A DNA stretch of 6,489 bases from Gammaproteobacteria bacterium (GTDB lineage Bacteria; Pseudomonadota; Gammaproteobacteria; Chromatiales; Chromatiaceae): positions 1 to 6,489 of the forward strand of contig JABDQZ010000197.1 in the NCBI GenBank assembly GCA_013041975.1, written 5' to 3'. Positions 6,023-6,489 of the stretch are shown here, in pieces. The notes under the pieces were generated by a model. That model searched no databases, was not told where the DNA came from, and saw only the letters and a list, made by a program, of their open reading frames with translations. Position numbers and translations under genes: made by a program. Positions within the stretch are counted from its first letter, which is position 1; each line of letters starts with the position of its first letter.

Positions 6023-6489
6023 CTATGAAGACCCCACACACTGATTCAGCTGAGACACCAGATTCCCATACCACTTGAAATAAGCCCCGCTAGTTTTCGG
6101 CATCAGTTTACCTTGAGGGTCCAGCACAACCGTCTTCAAGCTTGCCTGATCAAGTACCGATTTGAGTTTTTGATCGAATGGAATAGTAGAGACAACGCAG
6201 GCGGCTTTGCGCTCATTGGCTTTATCCACGATGTCCTGCGCACTGCCACCGGCCGGTACTGTTGTCAGGCGGTAACGGTTTTCCATGTACTGAAACTCAT
6301 CCTGTAAAACGATAAAAGGTTTCTCAGTGAGTTCATGCAACAGTTTGTTGACGCGAATATCCAGTTCCCAAAGTGCCTGAACGATCTGGTCAGCATTGGC
6401 GTTATAGGCCCAGTGGTTACGCTGGTCCAGCCCCTGAAAAATCATCTTCACAGCTTCCAGTGCAGCCATGGTGTTTAATGGATCAAGCC
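6023..6489 (-). CDS. ZnuA-like metal ABC transporter substrate-binding protein, C-terminal part, cut by right edge
   Basis: About 155 C-terminal residues of a periplasmic cluster A-I (ZnuA/TroA-class) binding protein are visible; the frame is open through the right edge, so an internal Met codon at 6469 is not the start. The first residues, (W)LDPLNT, match the DPHLWLDP-type motif of the family. They are followed by helical sequence, then PFIVLQDEFQYMENRYRL (encoded around 6268-6321), which aligns with the FHDAYxYF motif, except that the metal-ligand His is Gln. Near the end, KAACVV and LNQCVGSS hold the two cysteines that form the C-terminal disulfide in ZnuA, and LDPQGKL matches the ZnuA LDPLG motif. 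Family members bind Zn or Mn for an ABC importer; here the ligand loss makes the metal uncertain. Permease and ATPase genes are not in the window. The stop is 9 bases before the TTG that opens the rhodanese-like frame, so the genes are probably co-transcribed. Confidence 0.85.
   Translation of the reverse strand, partial: LDPLNTMAALEAVKMIFQGLDQRNHWAYNANADQIVQALWELDIRVNKLLHELTEKPFIVLQDEFQYMENRYRLTTVPAGGSAQDIVDKANERKAACVVSTIPFDQKLKSVLDQASLKTVVLDPQGKLMPKTSGAYFKWYGNLVSQLNQCVGSS

Noticed and set aside
6023..6469. Treating the ATG at 6469 as the start of a complete 148-aa protein
   Set aside because: The frame continues upstream to the window edge and those codons read (W)LDPLNT, a conserved internal motif of ZnuA-class proteins, so the gene is truncated by the window.

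Overview
The window looks like ordinary chromosome from a free-living proteobacterium, most likely a gammaproteobacterium. I infer this from a Cache/PAS histidine kinase paired with an NtrC-type regulator, a Cys-anchored lipoprotein, a ZnuA-class periplasmic binding protein, moderate GC, and a palindromic repeat resembling intergenic repeats I remember from gammaproteobacteria. There are no RNA genes, CRISPR arrays, transposases or phage genes that I can support.

Layout: (1) 1-570, minus strand, the N-terminal 190 residues of a medium-chain NAD(P)H-dependent oxidoreductase, cut by the left edge. (2) 571-663, a 93-base divergent intergenic region with a perfect 7-bp inverted repeat. (3) 664-4594, plus strand, a two-gene two-component operon: a membrane histidine kinase (Cache-type sensor, two PAS domains, HisKA/HATPase) and a sigma-54-dependent NtrC-family response regulator, 4 bases apart. 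(4) 4601-6489, minus strand, convergent with the regulator: in order of transcription, the C-terminal part of a ZnuA-like metal-binding protein (cut by the right edge), a two-domain rhodanese-like secreted protein, and a small Cys-rich lipoprotein. A 108-bp palindromic repeat lies at the 5' end of the rhodanese-like frame.

The plus-strand pair should work as a unit: the kinase senses a periplasmic signal, phosphorylates Asp52 of the regulator, and the regulator activates sigma-54 promoters. No sigma-54 promoter was recognised here, so its targets are probably elsewhere.

The minus-strand group encodes exported proteins and has the most unusual content. The binding protein has Gln where ZnuA proteins carry a metal-ligand His. 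Both rhodanese domains lack the catalytic Cys. The rhodanese frame has no ATG start and its first residues are encoded by the inserted repeat. This suggests either a divergent periplasmic metal- or sulfur-related system that has lost textbook chemistry, or an operon being damaged by a repeat insertion. I see no complete new defence or mobile system.
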